A DNA stretch of 22,635 bases from Tilletiaria anomala UBC 951 (GCF_000711695.1 NW_013546851.1:1-22635); one strand, 5' to 3'; counted from the stretch's first letter, positions 9,131 through 20,700 are shown. The notes: a model not told the origin generated them from the letters alone. Numbers and translations are program-made.

Positions 9131-12100
9131 CTAAGCAGCTGCCTGATCGTTGCCAACAGCCTGCCTGGTAAACCCTAGCGCGGACGCCTTCGGCAGTGCA
9201 GCATCTCCATTGGCCGTAGAAACTGCAGCGGGAGCAGGGACCCCTGAAAGGGGAGTGCCGTGGTTTTGGAATGCTCTCTGGGGTGAAGGCGAAACCGCGC
9301 GGCGGGACCCCATGTCTAACGGAGCAGCGGGGACGTCTGCCGCACTGCTGCTGTCGACCGATTGTGAAAGAGGCGAGAGCTTGGGGGTGTAGCGAAGTGG
9401 GAACGAGCCAGGATGGCTGCTTCCACTCGCCGACGGTACGCGCTGAACCGTGTGCGAGGCAGCAGTGCCAGTGAGCCGCATGGTTGAAGGGGTAGCATAC
9501 TGTTGCTGTTGCAGTGGGGCGGCGCCATTGGGAGAGCCGTGTGTGGGCAGCGGCGAAGTGTGCGCAGATGCCGGCGTCGACGGCTGCGAGGGTGGCCGAG
9601 GTGGCGGCAGCATGCCAGCCGCGGGAGGTTGATTCGAACCTGTCGGCGCGGCTTGCCCAGCATTCAACGCGTGAGTCTGCTGCGAATTTGCAGCTCTAGG
9701 CGCTCTCTGGGCGGCAGTGGCACCAGGGGTAATATTTGGCTGCGTATGAGTCTCTGCACCAGCTGGGTAAGCTTGATGAGGAGGCCGCGGCTGCGCTGGG
9801 AAATACCCATGCATCGGTAACTGCGAATGCATGTATTGCTGCTGCCCATGCTGCGGCGGGAACCGCTGTGGCGGGCGCTGATACACGAAATGAGGTGAGG
9901 GTGAGGGTGCTGGATGGGCGTTCGGCGGAAGATGGTGATGAGCTGGCATCGGGCTGTTGTAGCCGGGAGACGCAGCACTGCCACCGGAAGTCATGGGGCT
10001 GTAATGCATGAAACCATGCGGGGCAGCATTGGACATGCCGCCAGCACCGGTTGATGGAGCGGGTCCATTCGACAGACCAGCTTGCGCAACACCTCCGAGC
10101 GCGGCACCGGCCGCGGCCGCTTCTGCTTCCGCTTGCTTCTTGGCTGCACGGCGCCTTGCTGCGTTCTCCCTGTGACGGGCTCTCTTTGCGTCTCGCTGTC
10201 GCTCCGGGGTGAGCACTTCGGGGGGCGGAGGCCGACAGGTGGAGCAGTAGAAGTCTTCTTCATCCCACTTGCGCGGCTCGCGCGGGACCTTCTTGTCGAA
10301 CTTGTCCCAACACGCGATGTGTTGCCCTAAATTTTGGAAAAGGCCATGTAAGCTCGCGTCAGGAGGGGAGGTACAGCACAGGGCGAGAGCGTTAGGATAA
10401 TGCCCTGCTCACATTTGCCGCACTGCTCGCACGCAGTGATAGGCTGGACTTCGTCCGGACTGACGGCCGAGACGCCGCACACCTCGCATCTGTGCACAGG
10501 TGAACAAAGGCAAATTAATGTCAGAGATTGACCCAGTAAAGACCAAAAAGCGGTGGTCGGCTGCAAACGCACTCGAGCACCCAATCCTCCTGCACCAGCT
10601 CTGGCTCATTTGCCTTCTTCCTTTGCTTCTTTCCTGCAGTACCGTCCTCGTCCTCCGAATCAATGGGGACACCGCCGTTAGCGATGATGGCCTCGCGCTT
10701 TCGTTTGCGCTCCTCCCTGGCGAGTTCGCGCGCGGCACGCTCCTCCTCATCGCGCACGAGCCGCTCGGCGATCTCGCGCTCTCGTGCGGCAGCGCGCTCC
10801 TCTCGCTCGCGTATGCGGTCCTCGCGGCTGCGCTGCGCCTCAAGCGCCTCACGCTCCTTGGTCGCCTTGGCGTCGTCCTCCTCGCGGATGCGTGCCATGC
10901 GCGCCTCCATCTCGGCGCGGGCCTGCGCATCGCGCTCGCGCTCGGCTGCCTCGCTCTCCTTGATGGCGATGCGTGAGCTACGCTTACGCGCCGCCAGCGC
11001 GATCTCGAGCGCCTTCTCCTTCTCGCGCGCGTCAAAGTCGCTGAAGACCTTCTCGAGAACCGACTCGTGCAGTAGCTCGTGCAGCGCCTTCTCGTCCGGA
11101 TGGCGAGACTTGGCAAACTTAACCGCAAACTCCTCCCACTCCTGACGGGTGACACAAACCGCTTGGAATTCGATCCAGTCGGTGTCATCCTCCTCTTCCT
11201 CCTCCACCACATCTTCCTTTTCCTTCTCAGCAGAGGCCCCCTGCCCAGCCTCAGCAGTGAGATCAGCAGCGTCAGGCCCCTCGCTCTTTGCAGCGCCCAC
11301 GGCTGCCGCATGACCCATTGCAGCATCCCCATCGGCATCGAGGCGCTCAGCAGCTGTGCCCTTGTCGATGCCCTGACTTGCTGCGCCACTATCACTATTA
11401 GCGCCGCCCTCGCGATCGACGTCCATTTTGGCCTCGTCGTCGCCGTATGGGGCCGTTTCCGCCGCGCCAGTATCCGGCGCAGCATTCTTGCCCTGCGCTT
11501 CTTCCGGCAGCTCGGCATCGGTAGACGAAGATCCCTCCGCAGCATTTGCTTCGGGCCCAGCGACTTCCACTCCGTCCTCTTTCGCTTCAGACTCGGCAGC
11601 AGCTCTGGCTTCGACAGCAGCCTCGCGGACCGCGGCATCCTGCTCCCCCCCTCCCTCCTCCATATCGCTCGCAGTGCCCTCATCGGCACTCAGCTCCGAA
11701 TCGTCGGAGGCGACGGCCTCGGCATCGCGGCCGGCGCTCTTGACTGCACACATTGACTTGGCTGCAGCACGAGCAGGGTGGCCCGTCTCCATGAGCGTGT
11801 AGAACTCCTCCGCGGCCTCGTCGCCGTCGTCAGCAAAGGTGCGGCTGCGGCTCTGGCGCGTGCTCTTCCTGCGGCCGTCGTCCTTGCGCGCGCGCAGGCG
11901 GCGGCCCTGGCGGCTCATTTCCTCGACGGGTGACGCCGCCGCTGCCGCCGCGGCGACGCTAGCGTCAGCGAGCCACTCTCTCGGCGGGACCTCCCAGCCG
12001 TCGGCGTTGATGTGGTCGTCGGACGTCAGACGGCGTGAGGCGCGCAGCGGAAGGCGCTTCGGCGGGAATGCATTCGACAAAGGAGGAGAGACGAAGCCGT

Positions 12101-13485
12101 GCGCGCCAAAGCCACGCCGCAGCACCTTGGGGGACGCGGTTCCAGCAGCTCCCTTGCCGAGCTTAGTGAAGCCCTTGTTCTTTTTGGCATTCGCCACTGC
12201 GGCCGCCTCTTGCGCGTCGCGCTCCTTCTTTCGCGCGCGCGCAGCGGCCGCCGCCTCCGTCCTGGCACGCTTGCTGCTCATTTTCGGGGTGGCGCTGCCC
12301 TCCTTGGCCTTGGCCTTGGCGGACTTGGCGAGCGCCTGCTGGCGCTCCTCCTCGCGCAGCGCCTCAAGCCATTCAGGCTCGGGCTCGTCCTTTTGCCTGC
12401 GCTTGCTCAGCGGGCGCGTGTCTGGGTGCTGGAGCCACAAGCGGTTGTCATCAAAGAGGTAGTACGCGTTGCCGTGGCGGTCCCATCCGATTGGCTCGAC
12501 GCGCTGCCAGATGTGCGCCTCGTCGTCGTTGCTCAGGAGCCTGCGGAAACGCTCCGGCTGCTCCTGTAGCTGCCACTCGCACAGGTCGTGCAGCGCGCTG
12601 ACCTTGGCGGACAGCGAGAGTGTCGCCCAGTCGCGTGGGGACTCGTGTGTACCAAGCTTGTGCGGGCGCGAGCGCAGCAGGTACTGCTGGCGCAGGTGGT
12701 ACTGCCAGTCAAAGGACGAGGAGGACGAGGCGCTGTTGGAGAGTGCTTTGTCGAGCGTCAACGTGTACAGTAGCCGGCGGATCATGTCGGGCACGAAGGC
12801 CGTCTCGCTGCCGTCGAGATCGTTTTCGAGGGCCTGTTTTGCGCCAAGAAGAGCACATGTGGTATAAGCACCCCGGCCGGAAGTCAATCAAGACAGGCCC
12901 TTTTTATCAGACGCAAACACCCACCTCTGTGTAGCCGAAGCCACTCATGCCAAATGCCTCCTCGAAAGTGAATAGAAATTGGCAAATGGCGGCAAACTTC
13001 CACATCTGCCGGAGCCGCGCGACGAGCGGCGACGGCGGCGGTGGTGGCGGAAGGGACGAGGCGATCTTGCCGATGAGCGACTTGTGCTTCACCTTGTCCT
13101 GCACCTGTGTGGGTGCGGGTGCTGCTGCAGGGAAGTCGCCGCCGCCCGATTTTCGCGGGCCGGCAGCGCCAGCAGCGGCGGTTGTGCGCGCACTGGCCGC
13201 GCGCAGTGGGCCCTGGGGCACAACGATAGCGGATGGTTCACGCGCAGCGGAACGCCGGGGCCTGTTGGAGCGCCGTCTCGACGCGCCTGTCTCGTCCTCG
13301 CCCTCGTAGTCGTCGTCGGGTAGCTCGGCGATGGCGCCACACGCGAGCGCAGGCGTGTTGCTGCCGTTAGTGGAAGACGCGTCGGAGGAGCCGGCGGGGG
13401 GGTGAAGCCAACCGTTTGTCTTGGCGTACGCTGCGGCCGTCGCTGCTGTTGCCGCCGCCGCCGCGGCGCGGCGAGGTGGCGGCAT
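9131..13485 (-). CDS. DDT, WHIM and PHD-finger chromatin-remodelling subunit (CECR2/RSF1-like)
   Basis: I infer exons 13485-12925, 12833-10573, 10489-10413 and 10326-9131, totalling 1365 codons. The introns are 91, 83 and 86 nt, with donors GTGGGT, GTGCGT and GTGAGC. A poly-Ala N-terminus precedes a DDT domain (KFAAICQFLFTFEEAFGMSG, near 160-187, continuing PDMIRRLLYTL after the first intron). A WHIM/WSD-type motif (PIGWDRHGNAYYLFDDNRLW) lies near 301-320. Acidic Ala/Glu-rich stretches and a Lys/Arg/Glu-rich coiled-coil-like segment follow. The PHD finger spans about 942-997 with the Cys4-His-Cys3 pattern CEVC...CEQC...WQHIAC...CSTC. The last ~350 residues are Pro/Gln/His/Ala-rich and probably disordered. 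DDT and WHIM modules bind ISWI-type remodelling ATPases and PHD fingers read histone H3 tails, so the product is probably a nuclear remodeller subunit. The splice choices are strongly supported because they rebuild the zinc finger exactly. The exact orthologue is unsure. Confidence 0.85.
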
Positions 13486-14079
13486 GGTGTGTGGTCTTTT
13501 GCGCCTGCCTTTACGCGGAGAAGTACTGAAAGAGAGAGATGCGTTTTGAGATCAAAAGTGATCAACTACTCTCTACTCGACAAGACACGCTCTCCGCCCT
13601 CCAACATCACGCGTCTCCTCTAGGCGCCAGCGTTGTTGCTCGCACGTGGTGGAGGCTGCGAAGATCCGCGACGATTCAGGCCAAAGAGCAGTAAAGTTCT
13701 GTCCAATGGGGTCCAGTTGGGAAGGCGCGGCACGGTCTTCTGACCTGACGTGAAGGGGGCGCAGACCAGCATGCAGCAGGTGGGGGGGGGAAGAGAGGCG
13801 AGCACAAAGAAGCAGAGAGTGCGTTCGCAGTGGGTGGACTGTGCTTAGTTCTACTAGTTTCAGAATGATGGAACCAGATACCGCAGCGAACCCCGCATTC
13901 CGCTTCTTTCTTCCGGCCTCCCCATTGAACCACTGAAGAGATATGCTTCCTTCGCTTGCTCGCTAGCTTGCCATCTTTCCGCATTGCTGACAGCGACGGC
14001 AAGCAGATCAGGGTTGCACGGCTGTTCGCACGCGCCTGCCCCTTTCGCAACCGCACATAAAGCGCACACCCGCGACGAC
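13486..14079. promoter_or_regulatory. Divergent promoter region between the DDT-PHD and mL41 genes
   Basis: The 594 bp between the two start codons must serve both genes in opposite directions. It includes a run of nine G at 13782-13790. No clear TATA box is visible on either strand, consistent with housekeeping genes. The frame of mL41 stays open upstream of its ATG, but no ATG in frame lies there, so the start at 14080 is kept. Confidence 0.5.
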
Positions 14080-14763
14080 ATGCTCCCGACGGCGGTGACG
14101 CTGTCCAAGGCGTCGCGGCTGCCGCTGACGTCTAAGCAGGCGAACAAGAACTTCTACAAGGGCACGCGCACGGGTAACGTGCTGCTGCGCAAGCGCATCG
14201 CGCTTGTCACGCGCACTACGGGTGCACAGCTATACGATGCGCAGGGCCACGAGCGCACGTGGAACAAGCGCGTCGGCGGAAGGCTCGACGAGAGTCGAAT
14301 GGTCAGCTTTGTCGTCCCACCCGGGCTGGCGGATACGAAGGTGGGCTACGGGGGCTGCCCCACGTCCAGGCAACATCTGCATGCATTCGTACATGCTTAC
14401 TAACGCTCATACCCACACTTCCCCCTTTCTTTCCAGCTTAAACCCTACGTCTTCACTGGCAAGGAATCCGAGTCAGGCGTCCCGCGGCCAGAGCGGGGGT
14501 ACCCAGGCGGGCCGCGCATGAGTGGGCCGCGGGCACTGGACGGGACGTACTACTCTTCGCTTATCGACGCGATTTCCGTGCGGCGCGCGCGGCAGCGCGA
14601 GGCCGAGAGCGACATGCGTGTCGTCCGCGAGCGCGTGCGGCAAAAGGCCATCCGTGGCAGCAGCAGTAGTGCGGCAGCGGACTCGGAGTCATCCAGCAGT
14701 GCCGCGGAAGAAAGCACGGATGGAGACAAGAAGAGCGTCCTCGGTCGGTTCTTCTCTCGGTAG
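14080..14763 (+). CDS. Mitochondrial large-subunit ribosomal protein mL41 (MRPL27 family)
   Basis: Exons are 14080-14340 and 14437-14763, separated by a 96-nt phase-0 intron (donor GTGGGC, acceptor TTTCCAG). The product has 195 residues. The N-terminus carries RLPLTSKQANKNFYKGTRTG, which closely matches yeast Mrpl27 (PLTTKQGNKTMYKGTR). The splice joins LADTK to LKPYV, rebuilding the family's VxFxLKPYV-type block, so the intron is well supported. The protein belongs to the mitoribosomal 54S subunit in the matrix. The end is family-unlike: after about residue 150 it is Arg-rich and then Ser/Ala/Glu-rich (SSSSAAADSESSSSAAEES), finishing KKSVLGRFFSR. The gene is divergent from the DDT-PHD gene. 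Confidence 0.88.
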
Positions 14764-14828
14764 AAGGAGCAAAGGGTCAGGATGGCAAGCGCTCCGTCCC
14801 TGTGGAGCACAGTGGGCTTTTAAGCTTA

Positions 14829-14855
14829 CAGCAGTAGCAGCAGCAACAACAACAG
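14829..14855 (+). repeat. CAG/CAA-rich trinucleotide run
   Basis: An imperfect run of CAG, TAG and CAA triplets lies shortly after the mL41 stop codon, so it is presumably in the 3' untranslated region. It is likely a simple microsatellite. No coding role is visible because it contains an in-frame TAG. Confidence 0.5.
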
Positions 14856-15679
14856 TTCTCCAAGTAGCCGTCATTGTATCATACGCACTTTGCAGCAGTC
14901 AGCTGCCAACCTAGTTTCCTCCTCTCGACGCCTAGGGGCCAGAGGGGGTAAAGCACGAGCAGATCTCTTCTCTTCAAGGCGCGTACATGCCATGTGCCAT
15001 CGCCACAGAAGAACCTAGCTGTTTAGAGAAATGTTCGCAAACAGCATCTATAGCCGATGCTGTGGCGTTGCAGAAGTAGATCCTCTCTCCTTGTCGAGAG
15101 ATGCTACATATATGTTTGTGTGTGTGTAAAGAACCAGAGATTCTGACGATGAGGGAGCTCGATCTGGAGCATGAGAGAGATCTTGAGATTGGCAAGCGGA
15201 GTCGTAAGTATACGTATAAAAGTCGTCACCGATAACAAAAAGGCCATCCCTAATAGCCACGCTGTTATGCGGACTGTTCTTTGAACTTGCGAGTGCGAAT
15301 GAAAGCTTCACTCGTCGCTGAGGGGCCTCCCGGCCGACCAGCATGCGTATGTATATGTGGCGATCTGTCGAGAGCTGTTTGCAGTCAAGACGGTCGTTAC
15401 TTGGTATTGGCACCTTGACATTGGACGGTAGTGCGACAAGGCAGGGAAGGGTTATGTTGGCGGAGATCCGACGTCCGCCGACCGAAGCGCGCTAACCCTA
15501 CTATTTGGTACACGCTACACAGAGTGCCAAGTGGATCCCATCCGCCGAGGGGGAGAATCGTATTCGATCCAGCACACATACGCATACCGTGGGCGTCGAG
15601 GTTGGGCATTTGTGCTGCAGCGTGCACCGTCGCTGCTCGCACAACAGATAGCCTCTTGTTCTGCTCAGCGGAAGCAAAG

Positions 15680-15688
15680 CATAAATAC
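15680..15688 (+). promoter_or_regulatory. TATA-like element upstream of the MAP kinase gene
   Basis: The plus strand reads CATAAATAC about 255 bp before the start codon at 15941. This would give a leader of roughly 220 nt, and leaders of that size are usual in fungi. This is a motif match only. Confidence 0.3.
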
Positions 15689-15940
15689 ATACCCGCAGCA
15701 GCAGCGACTCTGCAGACCTCCTCACCGTCGTCGCTCGTTGGGGCACCCCGCGCACCGCCCCCAGCTTGCTGCTTGCAGTGATAGACGGACGCGCACACCC
15801 ACCACCGTGTTCTCTGTGTTCGTTCCTCTACCTTCCCTCCTTGCAACAGGCTTTCTGCGTACTTGCGTGGCGTGCGTGCATACAATTTGGTTCTCCTTCG
15901 CTGCTGCACCTTGAGCACCTACCGCCTGGCGTCGCCCAGC

Positions 15941-17482
15941 ATGGCGGACCGCACGCCGTACACGATCCTCGGGCAGACGTTCTTCATCGACGCGTCCTAT
16001 GAGATCGCCAAGGAGCTCGGCCAGGGCGCCTACGGCTGCGTCGCCGCCGCCACGCATCGCCGCACTGGGGAGGGCGTCGCTATCAAGAAAGTCACCAACA
16101 TCTTTAGCAAGCGCATCCTCACGAAGCGCGCCCTCCGCGAGATCAAGTGTGTGTTCTGCCGGTCGCTATTCAGAAACAGGGCTGCAGACTGACCCTTCTC
16201 CTTTCCCCTTCCTCCGCCGCCGGAGACTTCTCCGGCACTTTCGCGGACACAAAAACATAACATGCCTGTATGACATGGACATCATCAACCTGGACGCGTT
16301 CAACGAGGTCTACCTCTACGAGGAGCTCATGGAGGCCGATCTGCACGCCATCATCCGCTCCGGGCAGCCACTGTCCGACGCGCACTTCCAGAGTTTCATC
16401 TACCAGACCCTTTGCGGCCTGCGGTACATCCACAGCGCCAACGTGCTGCACAGGGACCTCAAGCCTGGTGAGAAAAAGAGATAGATGCATACTGATCGTA
16501 GCCCAATACCGATGGGCTGACCACTGTGCACGCGCCGCCGCCAGGCAACCTGCTTGTCAACGCTGACTGCGAGCTGAAGATTTGCGACTTTGGCCTCGCG
16601 CGCGGCTTCGAGACGGACCCGGAGCTCGCCGCCAAGGGCGCGGGTGGCTTCATGACTGAGTACGTCGCAACGCGGTGGTACCGCGCGCCGGAGATCATGC
16701 TATCCTTCCAGAAGTACACGACCGCGATCGACATCTGGTCCGTCGGGTGCATCCTCGCCGAGTTGCTTGGCGGTAAGCCGATCTTCAAGGGGCGCGACTA
16801 CGTCGATCAGCTCAACCAGATCCTTCACTACCTCGGCACCCCGTCCGAGGAGACGCTGCGCCGCATCGGCTCCCCCCGCGCACAGGACTACATCCGCTCT
16901 CTTCCCTTCAAGGCCAAGATCCCGTTCAGCCAGCTGTACCCAGGAGCGAACCCGCTCGCACTGGACCTGCTCGACAAGCTTCTCGCGTTCGATCCCGCCA
17001 AGCGCATCTCGTGCGAGGACGCGCTGCAGCACCCATACCTGGCTGTTTGGCACGAGCCCGCCGACGAGCCCGTCTGCCCGCACAAGTTTGACTTTGGCTT
17101 CGAGAGCGTTGACGATGCAGACGGCATGAAGCGCCTCATCCTTCAGGAGGTCCAGAGCTTCCGCAGCGAGGTTCGGCAGCAGAGCAGGCCGCAGCAGCAG
17201 CAGCCGCGGCGACAGGAGAGGTGAGTTCCTGGTTTGAGTGCTAAAAGCGGTCGTCGATAGCAAGCCAAAGACGCCGCCACCGCTCACTCTGACATGTCTC
17301 TCATTTTTTCTTCACACAGCTTGCCCGTCCCGAGCCGCGAAGAAGTTCTCAAGAGCAGCCCAACAGACGAGAATAGGGGTAACAGCATCCTCGGCGCGTC
17401 TTCCGCGCTCGTACAGGGCGCACAGCTACCGGATGCCCAAATACTGGAAGACCCAAGCGGTGTGTTTTGCCGTCCCACGTGA
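15941..17482 (+). CDS. Cell-wall-integrity MAP kinase (Slt2/Mpk1 family)
   Basis: I infer exons 15941-16146, 16226-16467, 16545-17220 and 17320-17482, giving 428 residues. The introns are 79, 77 and 99 nt in phases 2, 1 and 2, with donors GTGTGT, GTGAGA and GTGAGT. The glycine loop GQGAYGCV is at 27-34 and the ATP-binding Lys at 49 (VAIKK). The catalytic loop HRDLKPGN spans 144-151, rebuilt exactly by the second splice, and DFG is at 164-166. The dual-phosphorylation lip TEY is at 187-189, followed by [10 protein letters not shown]. The common docking site [16 protein letters not shown] lies further on. The TEY lip and overall sequence place it with Slt2/Mpk1 rather than the TGY Hog1 class; Fus3/Kss1 kinases also have TEY, but this N-terminus fits Slt2 better. 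The family acts in the Rho1-Pkc1-MAPK cascade controlling wall repair. The tail is Gln-rich ([15 protein letters not shown]) and the last exon is the least certain. Confidence 0.93.
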
Positions 17483-17742
17483 TCGCCGACGTCGATTGTT
17501 CGCTGACATCTTGACCAAACCCTGCAGAGGCCTTCGAACGAGAATTACAAGGGCACCACTGACCCAGTCGCCCATTGTGACATGTCATGATTTCGTTAGC
17601 TGGTCTTTTGTATAGAGTACAATGTAAAGAGGATGTTCGGGTGTCAAGTGGGGTACGATGTCAAGAACTCAAAGATTCCTGCCGGATGCTGGGATGTTTA
17701 AAAATGCTGAATGATGGTGGGCTTCAGATGCTAAATTTCCTT
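17483..17742. other. Short convergent intergenic region
   Basis: Only 260 bp separate the stop codon of the MAP kinase (plus strand) from that of the Rho GEF (minus strand). Both 3' untranslated regions must lie here, so the two transcripts may overlap. No RNA gene or terminator-like palindrome was seen. Confidence 0.45.
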
Positions 17743-20700
17743 CTACGCTTTCGACGGGCTGTTCGGCCAGCTGAGCCCGCTTGGCGAGAAGGGTACACCC
17801 GCCTCAACAGAGATCAGCGAAGAATTGTTGCGCGGCAATTGCGCTTTTGGACGGACAAGGCTCGTCTTGCTAGTGTCCGCGGCCACCGCTGCTGCGCCTC
17901 TGGATGCAGGCCGATCGATGTCCAGTGCGACGGACGTGCGACGGCTCGCTGCAGCGGAAGGAGGCGAGCCGCTCTCGCGCAACCGTCCTGCGAACTTGTC
18001 TACGCGCGCTTTGGAGTGCGAATTTGACACAACGCTCGAAGGGTCGATGAACGCGGTGCCGCTGCTGACCCGCGCGAGCGCGTGGCTCGTGTTGGAAGAC
18101 GGCGATGCGGTGCGGTGTTGTTGCTGCTGCTGCTGCTGGCTGCGAAAAGCAGCCACGTTCGAAAGAAGAGGTGATTGTCTGCGAGTGGGTTGGCTCGTTG
18201 CGCTCTGCGGTCGAGGCTCCACCTTATCGTGTCCCCAGTAGCTGAAGCTGAGCTTGCTCTGTCGCACGTATCGGTCGAGCTCGATCACATCTTCGCTGCT
18301 CGCATCGCTGTCTGTCTTTTCCACTTCCGCCTCCTCAAGCAGCGTCTCTTCGTTGACGCTGTGCGATTCCTCTGGCTTCTCAGCAGCCTTCCAAGACTGG
18401 ATGGCGATAAATTTGTACAGGTTGCGCGTCTTTGCCCGCAGCGTCGTGTTGCGCAGCGCTTTCAGCCGATCCTTGCTGTCCTTTGCACTTGAAGCCAGAC
18501 TGCCAAAGTCTGCTGCGCCATCGAGCGACTGAGCAGGGCCCGTCGGTCGGATCGCAACCGAGCTGGCCATGGGCAAAGCCGTGACGCCGACACGCTGACA
18601 GCGGAGCTCGACGTCGGAGAACTTGACGATCCAGATGTCCTTCTTGCTTCCCATGTTTGGCGCCTTGCTCTTTTGCTGCTTTGGATCTGTGGCGAGAAAG
18701 TCCGATAAGCGGCGGTAAGATCGCTTGGAGCGAAGCGAGTCGCGAAGGCTGCGCTGCGCGGGAGAAGTCAGCTCTGCAACCTCGCTATCGGAAGCGTTGC
18801 CTGTAGAGCCCGAAGGACGCATGCTACCGTTGCTGTTGCTATGCGGAACACTGGGCGAGTTTTCCGAGAGTGCGCGCTTCGGCGCCTCGTCGTAAAGCGG
18901 CTTTTCCTCGATCAGGAAGCGGTCGCCGCGCGGTTTGAGCAGACGCCTATCCGCGACGCCGTCGATGCGGGCAAAGGCGTCGCGCGCCTTGTCACGCTCC
19001 TCTGCGCTGACCTTCTCATCTTCAATGCTGCGCACGATCCGCTCGACCTCGACAACCATCTCGACGGTGCTTTCAAACTCGTGCGTCGAAGGGTCGGTGT
19101 GGAAGAGTAGATTCTGGAAGAGAAGCGGGTACTTGAGCAGACGTTGGAACGGCTTGGAAATAAAGATGGCCAAGCCTGGCTCGCCATAATCAAGCGCGAA
19201 GGCTTCGAGCACGGCGATGGCACGTCCAAGCGCGACGGTCTGCGACAGCTTCTCTTTCTTGATGCGCTTGCCTCGCATGGCGCGCTCCATGAGCATCGCC
19301 TCGTCAATCTGCTCGAGCGCGCGCTGCAAGTGGCACACGTACGTGGCGTAATGCTTGAGGATGAACGAGTAGCGCATGAAGATGTCTGCGAGGGTGCGCA
19401 CGAGCGGCCACTGCGCTTCGTAGCGCGCTTTGAGCGCTTCGGATAGCTGTTCGTGCGCCTCGAGAAGGCCCTGGGTCAGGGACTCGAGCACCAAGCGCAG
19501 CGACTCGGGCAAGGGGACGTTAATGCCCAGATTGAATGGGTCGCCCGGCTTACTCGCTTGCGAAGATGTGGGTGGTACAGCCATGCCAAAGACCGAGGCA
19601 CTTGTGCGCCGTGTCGTCTTGCGGCGCAACTGTGCAGCTAGTGCACGCGCGTCCGAGCCGTCTGGGCTGCCGCTGCTGGGCATGGCGATTCCAAGGCCTC
19701 TGGCAAAGTTACTCGGCCCGACACCACCACTGCCGCTGTGTGATAGAGCCATCATACCTACGCCGCCGGAGCTGGTCCGGCGCCCGCCAGTGAAAGCAGG
19801 GGAAGACGGCAGGCCGAGCTTAGTTCCGCCTTCCCCGAACGCCGACGAAGCAAAGCGCGACGCGATCGGAAGCTGTTGAGACGATCGTGCGGATACTGAA
19901 TTCGACGCGGATGCGGACAGATGCATCTGCATCAATGCTGCCTGTTGATGCATGCTCTCACGCGGACTGGCAGGAGGCGGGCTGGCGGGCGGAGAAAAGC
20001 GCAGGGGATGGAGCAGCGCATCGACGTACAGGTCCTTCATCTTTTCCAACTCGAGCACGTACCTGCAAGTGCACGCAAGTCGTCTCATCAGCTCTGCCCG
20101 CGCATAATTGCCCAGCACGGTAAAAGGGGAGGAGAAGGGAACAAGCAGTGCGACTCACCTCTCTTCGCTCGCGACAATCTCCCACAGAACCTCCTGCCTC
20201 GTGCGCTCCCTGCTGCCCAGATTCAACACCAGCTCTTCCTCCGTCATCTCGCTCCAGCTCGGCGCACCAATGGACTTGGCTCCAACGCTGCCGAACCGAT
20301 CTGCGGCACCACCACCACCGCCACTCGAGCCAGCGCGGGAGCGATAGGAGCGGAGTGAAAACGCGTCGTGCGCGGCGCCATTAGGCGTAGGCGCTGGCTC
20401 GCCGTCGCTGCAGGTCGACGGCCGGTGGGGCAAGCCGGAGGAAAGGCTGAGCGCCGGGACGAGCGCCGGGCCGCTGCTTCGTCTGCCCGCGGAAGCCGCA
20501 GTTGCGGGCGCGGCCGAAAGGGCATGCGCGGATACGGACGGGGCCACAGACAGCGGCGACGTGGAGCGGTGCACACCGAGCGCCGACGCAAAAGGGATGC
20601 TATTCTGCGCGGGGAGGTGCGCGAAGGCGTCTTGGTGCGTGAGATGGATCATCGGCGCAGGGGGTGCCGAGGAGGCGGAATTGGAGTGTGCGCGCTGCGA

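Larger units (their letters stand above)
14764..15940. other. Intergenic region between mL41 and the MAP kinase gene
   Basis: About 1.2 kb. The left part should be the mL41 3' untranslated region, with a CAG/CAA-rich run at 14829-14855 about 65 bp after its stop. A short TG run lies at 15117-15127. The right part is the kinase promoter and leader. A TATA-like CATAAATAC lies at 15680-15688, and a pyrimidine-rich run ends in CAACAG at 15849. Open frames in the stretch are short and overlap on both strands without domain signals. Confidence 0.45.

Noticed and set aside
9622-9642. A tRNA B-box-like GGTTCGAATC on the minus strand
   Set aside because: It lies inside the coding tail of the DDT-PHD gene (GSNQPPA), and no A box or cloverleaf can be formed around it.
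10409-11689. A 426-codon Arg-rich frame on the minus strand
   Set aside because: It is a shifted frame of the long second exon of the DDT-PHD gene, where repetitive Glu/Arg/Ala codons keep other frames open. It contains no domain of its own.
11839-12462. A 207-codon open frame on the plus strand
   Set aside because: It is antisense to the DDT-PHD gene and reflects the same GC-rich codon bias. No start context, domain or splice evidence supports it.
15431-15918. Overlapping open frames of 116-173 codons upstream of the MAP kinase
   Set aside because: They lie on both strands in the presumed promoter and leader, overlap one another and carry no recognisable domain.
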